DNA of 64,000 nt, taken from Mesorhizobium sp. M1D.F.Ca.ET.043.01.1.1 (GTDB lineage Bacteria; Pseudomonadota; Alphaproteobacteria; Rhizobiales; Rhizobiaceae). The DNA lies in NCBI RefSeq assembly GCF_003952385.1, contig NZ_CP034444.1:2294001-2358000 (forward strand), given 5' to 3'. Under the pieces are notes generated by a model, which saw only the letters and a list, made by a program, of their open reading frames with translations, was not told the origin of the DNA and searched no databases. Position 1 is the stretch's first letter, and each line of letters starts with the position of its first letter. Both the position numbers and the translations under genes were made by a program. Below, one piece after another: positions 1 to 8,319 of the stretch.

Positions 1-1
1 T

Positions 2-382
2 CGGCTGGCAGTTTATGAGCTAGCACGGAAGGCCGTTTCGTTCGTCAACACACACGGGCGCACCAGCCGCGAGGCCGAGATTGATTTGCTCACCGCCATG
101 AACTCTGCGGAGTTTCTGTTCGGCAAGGACGTGCGCGACTACCTCGACAAAATGTGGGAGCGGTTCATCAAATTCGGCGCTGCCTCAGCGATGATGCAGG
201 AGACCGAGGGTGAGGAGCGCAAGGCGCATATCGATGACCATTTGCGGCTAGTGCAGGAAATCACCCAGTTCTATTATGAAGGCTCCGATGTTTTCGCACC
301 ATACATGCGCATGGAACATCGGCTGCGGCCGCCTCTTAAGAAACTACGACGGCGTCCACATCCACCAGCGAGCCACGCGTAG
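2..382 (+). CDS. Hypothetical protein, C-terminal part (5' end outside window)
   Basis: The reading frame is open from base 2 to a TAG at 380-382 and has no convincing start inside the window, so the N-terminus lies to the left. The visible 126 residues are soluble, charged and mostly helical, with no membrane segment or recognised catalytic motif. Internal TTG and ATG codons (86, 98) lie in the middle of what looks like continuous coding sequence, so I did not use them as starts. The last 20 residues are rich in Arg and Pro and read less like a native protein end, so a late frameshift is possible. Function unknown. Confidence 0.55.
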   Translation, partial: RLAVYELARKAVSFVNTHGRTSREAEIDLLTAMNSAEFLFGKDVRDYLDKMWERFIKFGAASAMMQETEGEERKAHIDDHLRLVQEITQFYYEGSDVFAPYMRMEHRLRPPLKKLRRRPHPPASHA

Positions 383-480
383 ATATTCCCAGAAAGAGGA
401 ATTGAAGTCGCATTTTCTGATGTTGCGCAGAACTAAGTGGCTCACCTTTGCCATCAACGGCAATGATGGATTTCTTACCC

Positions 481-1315
481 CTATCGGCTCGGCTGTGGTA
501 AGCGGTCCTTGTTCCGCTTGTCCGCGACATAGCTCTGCCCACTCTCCATTTTCATTATGTCGAAGAGGCCAGTCGCCGCGAAGAGTGCAGGGAAGTTCTT
601 CACTCCATAGTTTCGTGGGTCGATTGGCGCCTGCCGTTTCGCTGCGCTTCCTGCCGATGACATAGCTGCCCATCCATCGTCTTGGGCCGTGGCTTCCACA
701 GCGCCGCGCAGGATCGTCACGAGGGTCGTATCTTGCGATAGAGGCCTGCCGGTTCGCTTGTCGGCGGGCTTTTCAGCCGGTGTTTTAGATCTGGCCGCTG
801 ACCTCGCTTTGGTCTTTGGTCCCTCGTCGGGGGCTACAGGAGTCGTCGGTTGCTCAGCATCGTCCAGGCTATCGAGATAGAGGAAAGTCGTGCAGGCATT
901 CACAAACGGTGTGGGCGTTTTGCGTTCCCCAAATCCGTAGACATCGTGTCCATTGGCTTTCAACTGCATCTAGTGGCGTGAAATCGGCATCGCTGGAAGC
1001 CCAACAGAAGGCGTCAAGCTTCTCCGTGTAGAGAAGTTCCATTGCATCGATCACAAGCGCAATATCGGTGGCGTTTTTGCCGGCTGAATAGCTGAACTGT
1101 TGAATGGGCCGAATTGCAAAATTGTGCAGCTTGTCTTTCCAGTTCCTGAGATGGGCGTTTGCCCAATCGCCATAGGCGCGGCGGATATTAGCTGTGCCAT
1201 ATTTTGAAAGTTCTGCCAGTATCGCTGCAATCTTGCCGTGGGACACATTGTCCGCATCGATGAGCAAGGCGATTCGCCGATCAGATGTGGTTCGCGACCT
1301 GTCCTCATTTTCCAT
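481..1315 (-). pseudogene. NYN-domain RNase-like protein with LOTUS/OST-HTH C-terminus, frameshifted
   Basis: The N-terminal half (869-1315) is a NYN (PIN-like) domain. It starts LLIDADN, has the downstream acidic sites of the family (ATDIALVIDAM and SSDADFTPL), and so would be expected to be a metal-dependent RNase. The frame is lost immediately after DFTPL, near 970-973. The missing continuation (LKANGHDVYGFGERKTP, then a Lys/Ala/Pro linker and a winged-helix LOTUS-like domain) is found intact in another frame at 481-969. A two-base loss or one-base gain between CTAG and ATGCAG explains this exactly. Both halves otherwise keep family sequence, so the break is recent, or is a sequencing error. 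As written, the protein would be a 148-residue truncated NYN domain. It lies next to the defence-like cluster. Confidence 0.8.
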
Positions 1316-1629
1316 TCGATTGTTCGCCCTCCCTGCGCATCTTCATTGATAGCATCTATGTGCGATGTGCGCACGACGGTTCAAGCAGCACCCTCGGGTG
1401 CGCCGTGAGGGGCAGTTGGCCTATCGACACCATGGGGTCATGCCACCTAATTTCGATCGATCTTCGGCGACATTGCGGGCTATGCAGAGCGTCGCCGATA
1501 GCAGAAGAGTGCTTCATCGAGGGACTCGCGATGTAGCGGTCTATCGACTCGAACCCGAATTGGCTGACGTCTCGTACGCGCAGCTTCATGCGTGCTATAG
1601 GCCCGCTCGATATTCCCAAGGACGACGCG
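1316..1629. other. Intergenic region between NYN pseudogene and TIR gene
   Basis: These 314 bases separate two divergently transcribed genes and must hold both promoters. Open frames here overlap each other and show no family resemblance. I see no hairpin, repeat or recognisable operator. An ATG at 1588 lies in frame with the TIR gene but has no ribosome-binding site. Confidence 0.5.
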
Positions 1630-2508
1630 ATGTACAACCTTCTGGTATCCGGCTGGGAAGAGGAATGGCAAGGGGCGCCCTGCACCTTCGACCTATCGCG
1701 TTGCGTCAGCCAGCACGAATACACCGATCAGAAGATTGCCGAGAGGTTCGGTAAACTCGACGGGACCGCGCTGACCGAACTGACGCGGCTGCCCACCATC
1801 TTCGCCTACGAAGATGCCTGTCAGCTCGATCCAAAGTTCGGGCTAATCCGCGAGGTGACTGTGCGGCGCGGCCAAGTGCGGATCGAATACGAGTTCATCC
1901 CGGTCCAGCCCTTCCTGACGGCGGCCGACTTCGACGTCCTCGCCTTCGAGCTCGATATCGGAAAATGGGAGATGAATCGCACGCATTGGGCGATCAAGGA
2001 TGTCAACCTGCCGAAAGAGCTGCACGCTGCGCGGGGCATCGTCCTGCCCTCGTGGACGCGGCAGGCTAGCCGCGCCGTCGACATCACCCAGCATCATTTC
2101 GATGTTGGCCTCTCGTTTCCAGGCGAAGCCCGCGGGCTGGTTGAGCAGGTGGCCCGCGAGCTTGAGGCGCGTCTCGGCCCGAACGCCTATTTCTACGACA
2201 ACAACTACGTCTCCCAGCTTGCCCGGCCGTCGCTCGACACCCTGTTGCAGGACATCTATCGCAACCGCTCCAAGCTCATCGTCGTGTTCATCGGCGCCGA
2301 CTATCAGCGCAAGGATTGGTGCGGCGTTGAGTTCCGCGCGATCCGCGAAATCATCATGGCTCGGGACGAACAGCGCATCATGTACGTGCGCGTCGACGAC
2401 GGTTCCGTCGATGGCGTGCTCCGCACCGACGGCTACGTCGACGCGCGACGTTTCAAACCCGCCGACATCGCCCAGTTCATCACCGAGCGCCTCGCACTCA
2501 TTCCCTAA
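1630..2508 (+). CDS. TIR-domain protein with an uncharacterised N-terminal sensor-like domain
   Basis: The 292-residue protein has two parts. Residues about 1-155 form an N-terminal domain (starts MYNLLVSGWEEEW, later ELDIGKWEMNRTHWAIKDVNL). I have the impression of seeing this domain ahead of different effector domains in bacterial defence contexts, but I cannot name it. Residues about 158-290 are a TIR domain: FDVGLSFPGE for the first strand and loop, then YFYDNN, then KLIVVFIGADYQRKDWCGVEF. The Glu of WCGVE (residue 234) sits where TIR NADases have the catalytic Glu. The ATG at 1630 was chosen over 1588 because AAGGA lies 7 bases upstream and the protein family feel begins there. The 3' end overlaps the convergent XRE gene by 4 bases. 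Expected activity is NAD+ cleavage or production of a cyclic signal; this is inferred from the family. Confidence 0.8.
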   Translation: MYNLLVSGWEEEWQGAPCTFDLSRCVSQHEYTDQKIAERFGKLDGTALTELTRLPTIFAYEDACQLDPKFGLIREVTVRRGQVRIEYEFIPVQPFLTAADFDVLAFELDIGKWEMNRTHWAIKDVNLPKELHAARGIVLPSWTRQASRAVDITQHHFDVGLSFPGEARGLVEQVARELEARLGPNAYFYDNNYVSQLARPSLDTLLQDIYRNRSKLIVVFIGADYQRKDWCGVEFRAIREIIMARDEQRIMYVRVDDGSVDGVLRTDGYVDARRFKPADIAQFITERLALIP

Positions 2509-3257
2509 TCGTCGATGAGCCAGCCCGGCGTCACGGCAACCGCCCGGCGGTCGACCATGACGTAGCGACGCTTCGGCGCGCCGGGATCGGTGAGGCGTGG
2601 CGTCACCGAGACAATGGCGACCTTCCAGTCGGGCATGCCCGGCTGGGGCGCGGCCATGACACCGGACAAGACCGTCAGTCCATGGCGCTCCAGTTCGGAC
2701 ACCGCGCTTAGAATGTCGTTGTAGAGCTGGCGCCGCCCACGCCCCGACGACAATGGCTCCTCGCCGAGGTCGGAGAGGATGAACGAGGCGAGGTCGAGCC
2801 ATTCGCCAAGACTAGCGATGTCGTCGTGATAGGTGTCGGACACGCCGGGACGGTGGATGAGGTAGGCGTCGCACTTAGCGGCATCGCGGATGGCCTTGTG
2901 CGTCTTCATCGGCGACACTTCCACCGGTTCGAGATGGCCATACCTCTCGACGAGGCGTTCCGCCGCCTTGTCCGGGCCGATAGGGAGGCGCGGCGTGGTG
3001 AACGCGCCCGGCTCGTGGCCGAGCGCCTGGGCGATGCGGTCGAGCGCTTCTACGCTGACCTTCTCCGCGCGTTCGACGCGCTCGACCGTCGACAGCGAGA
3101 CACGCGCGAAGTCGGCAAGCGTGGCGGCCTTCCACTGCTTGAGATGGCGGCCCCAGCGTACCACCATGGCGACGAGCTCGATAGCCGGCGGCGTGGGCAC
3201 ATCCACCGGCTTGTTGGGCAGTTCCTTGATCTTAGCGAGAAGTTCCGAGGCATTCAT
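2505..3257 (-). CDS. XRE-family helix-turn-helix regulator
   Basis: Residues about 35-85 form an XRE helix-turn-helix (LADFARVSLSTVERVERAEKVSVEALDRIAQALG). The remaining 165 residues are an unrecognised C-terminal region ending in a beta-rich stretch. The ATG at 3257 has GGAGA 8 bases upstream; the longer upstream frame lacks such a site. It is transcribed in the same direction as the Shedu gene 123 bases upstream, so the two may form an operon, and it is convergent with the TIR gene. The placement suggests it controls the neighbouring defence genes. That role is inferred from context only. Confidence 0.75.
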   Translation of the reverse strand: MNASELLAKIKELPNKPVDVPTPPAIELVAMVVRWGRHLKQWKAATLADFARVSLSTVERVERAEKVSVEALDRIAQALGHEPGAFTTPRLPIGPDKAAERLVERYGHLEPVEVSPMKTHKAIRDAAKCDAYLIHRPGVSDTYHDDIASLGEWLDLASFILSDLGEEPLSSGRGRRQLYNDILSAVSELERHGLTVLSGVMAAPQPGMPDWKVAIVSVTPRLTDPGAPKRRYVMVDRRAVAVTPGWLIDD

Positions 3258-3380
3258 GAACGAAGTCTCCTTTCGTGCCCACGAACATGCCTCAACTCCG
3301 CCGAGCAAAAGAGGTCGAAACGCCCTTCACCACGCATCAGCTTCCGACCCATCCCCGCCGACCGCGCACACCTGTTCGGT

Positions 3381-4619
3381 TCAATCCCGCCGTTCAGTGA
3401 CGCGCTTGTCAGCGCGTTGCCTCAGTTTGGCCGAGCCTGCGCGCGCCGTCAGCGAGTCGATGATTCTGTCGAGGCGGCGGAGCAAATCGTCGTAGGTGAC
3501 GATGTCCATCATATTCGCATACTTCCGCTTGATGACCTCTAGGTCGAACGATTGGTTCTCGGTGAGCGCGCCTGTGCCATCCGTTCGGCGATCGCGGCCG
3601 AGCAGAAGCAGCGCCTTGGGATTGGTCACCCGAATCTGGAGGTCGGCGGGGAGCGCTGACCCGTATCGCTTCGACAATTCGCGCTCCCCCTCAACGCCCC
3701 ATTTGGATAGGTGGAACAGGTACTTCTCGGCCTGCATGATGGTGCCTGACAGCTCCTTCGCTGGAACGCTGTTGCCGCGATAGAGGCCTCTGCTCAGGAG
3801 AATGTCGTCAAAAGGCTTCTTGATCTCGATGACGTCGATATTGCCGTTGGTGTCGACCACGCACAAGTCGACGTATCGGTTCTTTCGCTTGCCCGGGGTC
3901 GAATAGAAGTCGGTGATCCGGATATTCTCCAACACCGCCACATACTTCGGGAACAGCAGCAGGATGACGCCGACAACCATCTTCTGCCACTCCTTCTCGG
4001 AGTAGCTAGCCGCCCTGGTGAGCCAGGAGAATAGCGTCGCGCGCAGATAGACGAACTTGTCGATCTCGGCGCGAAGCAGCTCATCCCGTCGCAAGGCGCG
4101 GCCGCGCGTACCGGCGTTCCGGCGATTCAGGTAGCTTTCGTAGTGATCGCGCGCGCTGGTCGTGCCGTCGAAGAATTCGCCGAGGATGGTTTCCACGCGC
4201 GCCGCGGCATAGCGGTCGACCTCGGTGCTGTTCGGGAACCTCTCGAGCAGTTCGCCGAAGGCCTCGACAGCGATGCTGTCGGCCCGGTCGCCGCCAACGA
4301 CGATTTCGCTGCCGGGCCTCAGCTTTGCAATGCGCCGAAAGATGCTGATGTTGCGCTCGGCGACAAACACTTTCCGGTCCAGCGCGATCCCCTTCGCGAC
4401 GATCAGCACATCCCTGTCGATCCCAAGGATCCGCCCGGGAATGCGGTGATATCTGTGTTTCGTAGTCGCGAATCGAAACCGATAGAGCGGGCGCTCGTCT
4501 TCGTCCGCCTCATCGTCATGCGTCACGCCGTGCGCCATCCCCGCCACGAGGTCGGATGTGCGCAAGAAGAACACTCGGCCCAGCATCACCTTGCCCGCTG
4601 CCTCGAGTTCCCGTGTCAC
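3381..4619 (-). CDS. Shedu-type (SduA, DUF4263) nuclease
   Basis: This 412-residue protein has an N-terminal half of about 185 residues, probably regulatory, followed by a C-terminal PD-(D/E)xK nuclease of the Shedu family. The diagnostic residues are visible: EKEWQKMVV, then a hydrophobic run ending LLLFPKYVAVLENI, the acidic residue of KNRYVDLCVV, the E-x-K of VIEIKKPFDD, and the downstream Gln of SGTIMQAEKYLFHL. Shedu is an established single-gene anti-phage system whose nuclease is controlled by its N-terminal region. Here it is divergent from a HEPN gene (117-base spacer) and upstream of an XRE regulator. No frame damage is seen, so the gene appears functional. Confidence 0.82.
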   Translation of the reverse strand: MTRELEAAGKVMLGRVFFLRTSDLVAGMAHGVTHDDEADEDERPLYRFRFATTKHRYHRIPGRILGIDRDVLIVAKGIALDRKVFVAERNISIFRRIAKLRPGSEIVVGGDRADSIAVEAFGELLERFPNSTEVDRYAAARVETILGEFFDGTTSARDHYESYLNRRNAGTRGRALRRDELLRAEIDKFVYLRATLFSWLTRAASYSEKEWQKMVVGVILLLFPKYVAVLENIRITDFYSTPGKRKNRYVDLCVVDTNGNIDVIEIKKPFDDILLSRGLYRGNSVPAKELSGTIMQAEKYLFHLSKWGVEGERELSKRYGSALPADLQIRVTNPKALLLLGRDRRTDGTGALTENQSFDLEVIKRKYANMMDIVTYDDLLRRLDRIIDSLTARAGSAKLRQRADKRVTERRD

Positions 4620-4736
4620 CCAGACTCGCCCGATTCTTCCTCTGCAGGTCAGTCTATCGCGCCGTCATTTCCGTCTGGAACGAAGACACCACAATGCTAC
4701 CTACCAGCGGTACCGACATTCAGATACAGGGATGGC

Positions 4737-5246
4737 ATGACCGACGTCACCCACTGGCTTCGCGCCAAAGCGCACGGCTTCAATCACCTCTCGAACGAGG
4801 AGGTGGACGCCATCTCCGACTTTTCGCTGCTCTGGGCTTTGTTCGAGTCGCGCCTTCTCAACAGCGAAGGAAGTGCCCGAGCCATCTGCGATCTGGTCGA
4901 TGGCTGGCAAAAGGACAGCACGCTCGACGCGACATCACTGGACCCGGAGCTCGCCTACTTCCGACAGCGCTACTTCGACAGTGGCGCCTTCACCGATCAC
5001 TTCGGCCATTTGCATGTGCGCAGGAACGATCAGGAGCCGCTGGTCCTGGCTGTGGTCGACGGCAGCGACAACGACCCACGCAACCGCGTCGCCGCGGTGC
5101 TGATCATCATCTTCCGTTACCGCAACAACCTCTTCCATGGCGTGAAGTGGCAGTACCAACTCGCCGGCCAGGTCGGTAACTTCGCCACAGCGAACGCTGC
5201 CCTGATGAAGACGCTCGACAGGCACGGTGCGCTGCTTGAGGGCTGA
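4737..5246 (+). CDS. HEPN-like protein with RX4H motif
   Basis: The 169-residue protein begins with helical sequence containing SDFSLLWALFESRLL, typical of HEPN-fold proteins. It ends with a hydrophobic helix VAAVLIIIFRYRNNLFHG, in which R129 and H134 make the RX4H motif of HEPN ribonucleases. The ATG at 4737 is preceded by CAGGGA. A longer in-frame extension runs back over the Shedu gene and is not credible. It faces away from the Shedu gene, sharing a short promoter region. HEPN proteins commonly act as RNases in toxin-antitoxin or abortive-infection systems, so a role as partner or second effector of the Shedu locus is plausible but unproven. Confidence 0.65.
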   Translation: MTDVTHWLRAKAHGFNHLSNEEVDAISDFSLLWALFESRLLNSEGSARAICDLVDGWQKDSTLDATSLDPELAYFRQRYFDSGAFTDHFGHLHVRRNDQEPLVLAVVDGSDNDPRNRVAAVLIIIFRYRNNLFHGVKWQYQLAGQVGNFATANAALMKTLDRHGALLEG

Positions 5247-5420
5247 GATCGCCAGCATCGCCTGAGAGGTGCGAACTTCGATGAGACTGTGCTCGAACTC
5301 CCTCGAGGCAGAGAACTTGCAGGAGCATGCCCGCGCGCGTTATCGCGAGGCGCCGACTAGCTGCCGGCCACAGCCGCGCACCGACCGTAGATATCAGCGA
5401 TTGCGCGCCCTTCCAAACGC

Positions 5421-5449
5421 AAAAACCGCCCCGGTTAGACCGGGACGGT
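5421..5449 (-). terminator. Rho-independent terminator downstream of the tRNA remnant
   Basis: An 11-bp stem (5425-5435 with 5439-5449, one mismatch) with a TAG/CTA loop is followed on the minus strand by five T. It lies 22 bases beyond the CCA end of the tRNA-like fragment. This is the position expected for the native terminator of that tRNA gene. Confidence 0.7.
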
Positions 5450-5470
5450 AATCTTGATTTATGACAAAAT

Positions 5471-5500
5471 TGGTTGCGGGGACGGGATTTTGAACCTGTC
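5471..5500 (-). other. 3' end of a tRNA-fMet-like gene (probable attachment-site scar)
   Basis: Read on the minus strand, these 30 bases match the T-arm, acceptor strand and CCA end of rhizobial initiator tRNA (ending CCCCGCAACCA). There is one extra base in the T-loop and one A-to-G change. The rest of the tRNA is absent: sequence past 5500 does not match an anticodon or D arm. A 3' tRNA end kept together with its terminator is what the far end of an integrated element looks like after recombination into a tRNA gene. Confidence 0.6.
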
Positions 5501-6010
5501 GGGCCTGCTTGCGAAGTCCGGTCAACGGATGAACTCGGTTCTAGAGATGTATTGGCGGTAACGCTCTACTCGTCCTCAGAATGGAACTTCGATCACGTTT
5601 GCACCATTGCGGATCGAGACACCCATTGTTGTGCACGCGCAATTCGAGCGGAGGTCGCAATGAAGAGAGGATGAAAACTTACGAGAACCCGCAGTCGGCG
5701 TCTGATTTGTGGAACGGTGTGGTGACGGCTTTGAGGCCGGGAGCAGACGGGTGGCTATTGAGCCGCCGCATATCGACGAGCAGCCATCCCCGGCGACAAA
5801 CAACCGACACCTCATCAACATATCGAGACTGCCGCGATCGAGCCGAGAGCGTCACTCATGTGTCCGAGCTTGCACGGTACCGTGTTGCCAGGCAGCGCAT
5901 CTCAAGACCCGGCCGCACTCATCGCCTCGGCACCAACAGGAGCGGCCCGAGCCTGTGCTTTGTCGATGATAATCCGGTTTTCGTGTGGGCTCACCACCCG
6001 GTTTGGTCGC

Positions 6011-6366
6011 TTATCGGTTCGCCTCGTAACGCGTCATCGTCATTGAGGATGCGTCTATCATGCTCATGAATTTGGCCGCAGCCGGTGCCTTGGCGAAGCT
6101 GTCCATCGAAGCCTGCGCGGCATCGACCGACTTCCAATGCACGACGACGAGCCACTTGCGCCCGCTGACGGCCGTCTCAAGCGAAACGAAGCCGGGTTGC
6201 TGACATGCTGATCCTCGATGGCCTTGTCGACTGGGGCGAAGGCCTCGACCGAGACGCCGTCTTTCAAATTCATCGTCACGATTTCTACGACACCCTTGTC
6301 TTGGGCCATCACTGCACCTGTCATGGAGGAAAAGAGGATGAGACTGGCTAAAAGGATAGATTTCAT
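6011..6366 (-). pseudogene. Exported monooxygenase-like (ABM-fold) protein, frameshifted
   Basis: The 5' part starts with a clear signal peptide (MKSILLASLILFSSMTGAVMAQ) and continues to IEDQHVS. There the frame changes, near 6199, and the matching continuation QQPGFVSLETAVSGRKWLVVVHWKS runs in the other frame to the stop at 6011. The content suggests a small periplasmic antibiotic-biosynthesis-monooxygenase-like ferredoxin fold. Loss of one CAGC copy would explain the shift. Short product as it stands; probably inactive. Confidence 0.7.
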
Positions 6367-6377
6367 GGCATCCGTCC

Positions 6378-7154
6378 TCAGAACTTGCCGTTGCCATGCG
6401 CCATCTCGGTCGGGATAGCGGCAATCGTATCCCAATGTTCGACGATCTTGCCGCCCTCGACGCGGAAGAGGTCAAAGAAGGCTGTCGGTGTGTCACCCGG
6501 CTTGCCTTCCGACGCGGTGAAGACAAAATTGCCCTCCGCCACGATCAGGTGCCGCTTGGTGTAGGCCAAAGCCTGCCCGGCTTCCGCTATCGCCTTGAGT
6601 GCGGCACCGAGACCGTCAAGCCCATTGCCCCACCATCGAATTGTGCTGGGTGTAGGTCGTGGTCGAGATATAGTCGGTGATCTTCTGTGGCGCGGCGCCA
6701 AGCAGGACGTCATTGACGAAGGCTTCAACCAGCGCACGGTTCTCGGCGGTCCTTTCGATATCCTGGATTTCGGTCGCGCCGTCCGTCATCGAATTGCCAT
6801 TGGCTGTCTTCGATGCAGGGACCGCGGCCTGCAAATTGTCCCACTGCTCGGCGACTTTGTTGTCCTCGACCGGAACACGTCGAACGCCACCATGGTCTGG
6901 CCGCCAAAGGCCTGCGCATTGTCATAGGTCGAATGCACGGCCACCAGGTCCCCTTCCGACAGGACACGATGGGTCTTCACGGTCAGTCCGGCGTCCTTGA
7001 GCACAGGCAGGAAGCTGAGAATTGGAGCCGCCCCTGTCGGCACACCGGGATTGTGCTGGATGTAATCTTCCTTCAACAGCTGGCTTGCCGCCGCCGGATC
7101 AAACTTGGTGAAGAGCGCGGTTCAGCGCTCAGTACGGTTTCCTTCGGGGTCATT
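6378..7154 (-). pseudogene. Tandem NTF2/SnoaL-like protein, three frameshifts
   Basis: Pieces in different frames join into one protein of about 250 residues: MTPKETVLSA; then LFTKFDPAAASQLLKEDYIQHNP; then VLKDAGLTVKTHRVLSEGDLVAVHS; then a second similar unit with VEAFVNDVLLG and TQHNS; and finally LIVAEGNFVFTASEG and DLFRVEGGKIVEHWD. The two halves look like two SnoaL/NTF2-fold units in tandem. Frame breaks lie near 7125, 6870 and 6640. It sits directly upstream of another decayed gene on the same strand. Non-functional as read. Confidence 0.72.
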
Positions 7155-7164
7155 ATCAATCCTT

Positions 7165-7990
7165 TCAGTTGGGCTGGGTTGGGTTCAAAAGGGTGAGGGT
7201 TTGGGCTGCGGAGATGGTGAATATCGTGCCCCACGGGTCCTCGATCACACCTACAGGCAGGGTATGCGGCTGCACGAGGAGTTCGATCTCGGCGAGTCCT
7301 GCCGAGCCTGGACTGCGCTGTTTGGCGCCACGGGAGTGCCAGACATTGCCGGCAAGGTGGTGGTGGTAGCCGCCCGAACCGTACCAACCCGCCGATGGCA
7401 AGCGGGCCGTTCGCGTCAAGCCGAGCGTCCCGGTCATGAAGGCATCCGCCGTCTCGACATCACCCACCCGCAGATGCACGTGGCCGATCACTGTTCCGTC
7501 CGGCGCACCCGCCCAATCCCCCGAAACTTTGGCGAGGTCGGAGAGATCCAGCGGCAACGTGGCCATCTCGATCTCGTCACCATGGCGGATCCAGTCGGAC
7601 CGAGGCCGATCGACGTACACTTCGATCCCGTTCCCTTCCGGGTCATTGAGATAAAGCGCCTCACTGACAAGAGGGTCCGACGCGCCATCAAGCTGCACAC
7701 CGGCTTGCCGAATGTGCCGTGTCCAAAGACTAAGATCGCGGCGCGAACGCAGTAGGAAGGCCGTGTGAAACAGCCCCGCTTCGGTGGGGCGGCGTTGTGC
7801 CGCCATGTCTTTGCGCAGTTCGACCAATGGCAGGCCGTTCACGCCCAGAAGCGCGGATTCGCCGTCACGACCAATCGGGGCTGGGCCGATGACGTCTTCA
7901 TAAACGCCGCAACGACATCCAGTCGTTCACGGTCAGAGCAATCCGACCAATCGTGGCCTGTTCATGCACCTCAGCAATCCTCGCATGATC
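7165..7990 (-). pseudogene. VOC-family (CatE-like) dioxygenase, frameshifted near its 5' end
   Basis: The main open frame (7165-7842) encodes most of a two-domain vicinal-oxygen-chelate protein. It contains AGLFHTAFLLRSRRDL, LDGASDPLVSEALYLNDPEGNGIEVYVDRPR and IGHVHLRVGDVETAD, with GGYHHHLAGNVW later. This order matches CatE-type catechol 2,3-dioxygenase relatives. The expected N-terminus (ATIGRIALTVND then a phenylalanine-rich helix) is present upstream, but two single-base losses between about 7880 and 7930 break the frame. Translation from the internal ATG at 7842 would lack the first metal-binding strand. Confidence 0.72.
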
Positions 7991-8319
7991 GCTCTTGTGA
8001 CCCTCGGCCTTGGGATCGAGTGCGTCCGGGCAAACGGTCGTCAGCGCCGCCCTACCCGCCTTGACCGCGAGGTAGATCAGATAAAGGCCGCCAAAGATTT
8101 CAGCAAAATGAGAGCGTGGGCAAATTGAACAGCAGAGCCGAGATACCGGTATCTGCCATTAACCCAGAAGATCGAGCCGGTCGCGACGCCGGCAGACATG
8201 GCGAGGCCGGCCTGACGGCCCTGCCGCATTGCGACGCCCATGATCCTCATGGCGCTTGGGCCGGGACTGCCCGCAGCGACGATATGGGCGGCCCAGACCA
8301 GAAGGTGTTGCATGCTCAA
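7991..8319 (-). pseudogene. LysE-family exporter, truncated and frameshifted
   Basis: The start (MSMQHLLVWAAHIVAAGSPGPSAMRIMGVAMRQGRQAGLAMSAGVATGS, shown in part) carries the GPGP-like N-terminal signature of LysE/RhtB amino-acid exporters. The frame shifts near 8095 and continues as FGGLYLIYLAVKAGRAAL, then runs without a break into the VOC pseudogene. About half the exporter is missing. It overlaps the upstream PLP-enzyme gene by 4 bases (ATGA), so the genes were once an operon. Confidence 0.68.

Larger units (their letters stand above)
5247..6010. other. Non-coding stretch with a tRNA scar
   Basis: No credible gene is present in these 764 bases. Open frames here are short, with skewed composition and no family similarity. 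The only recognised items are a minus-strand terminator (5421-5449) and a 30-base tRNA 3' end (5471-5500), annotated separately. The segment from 5501 to 6010 shows nothing I can identify. Confidence 0.6.

Noticed and set aside
4143..4736. N-terminal extension of the HEPN frame
   Set aside because: It lies antisense to the Shedu gene, lacks family sequence and has no start site; the ATG at 4737 fits the domain.
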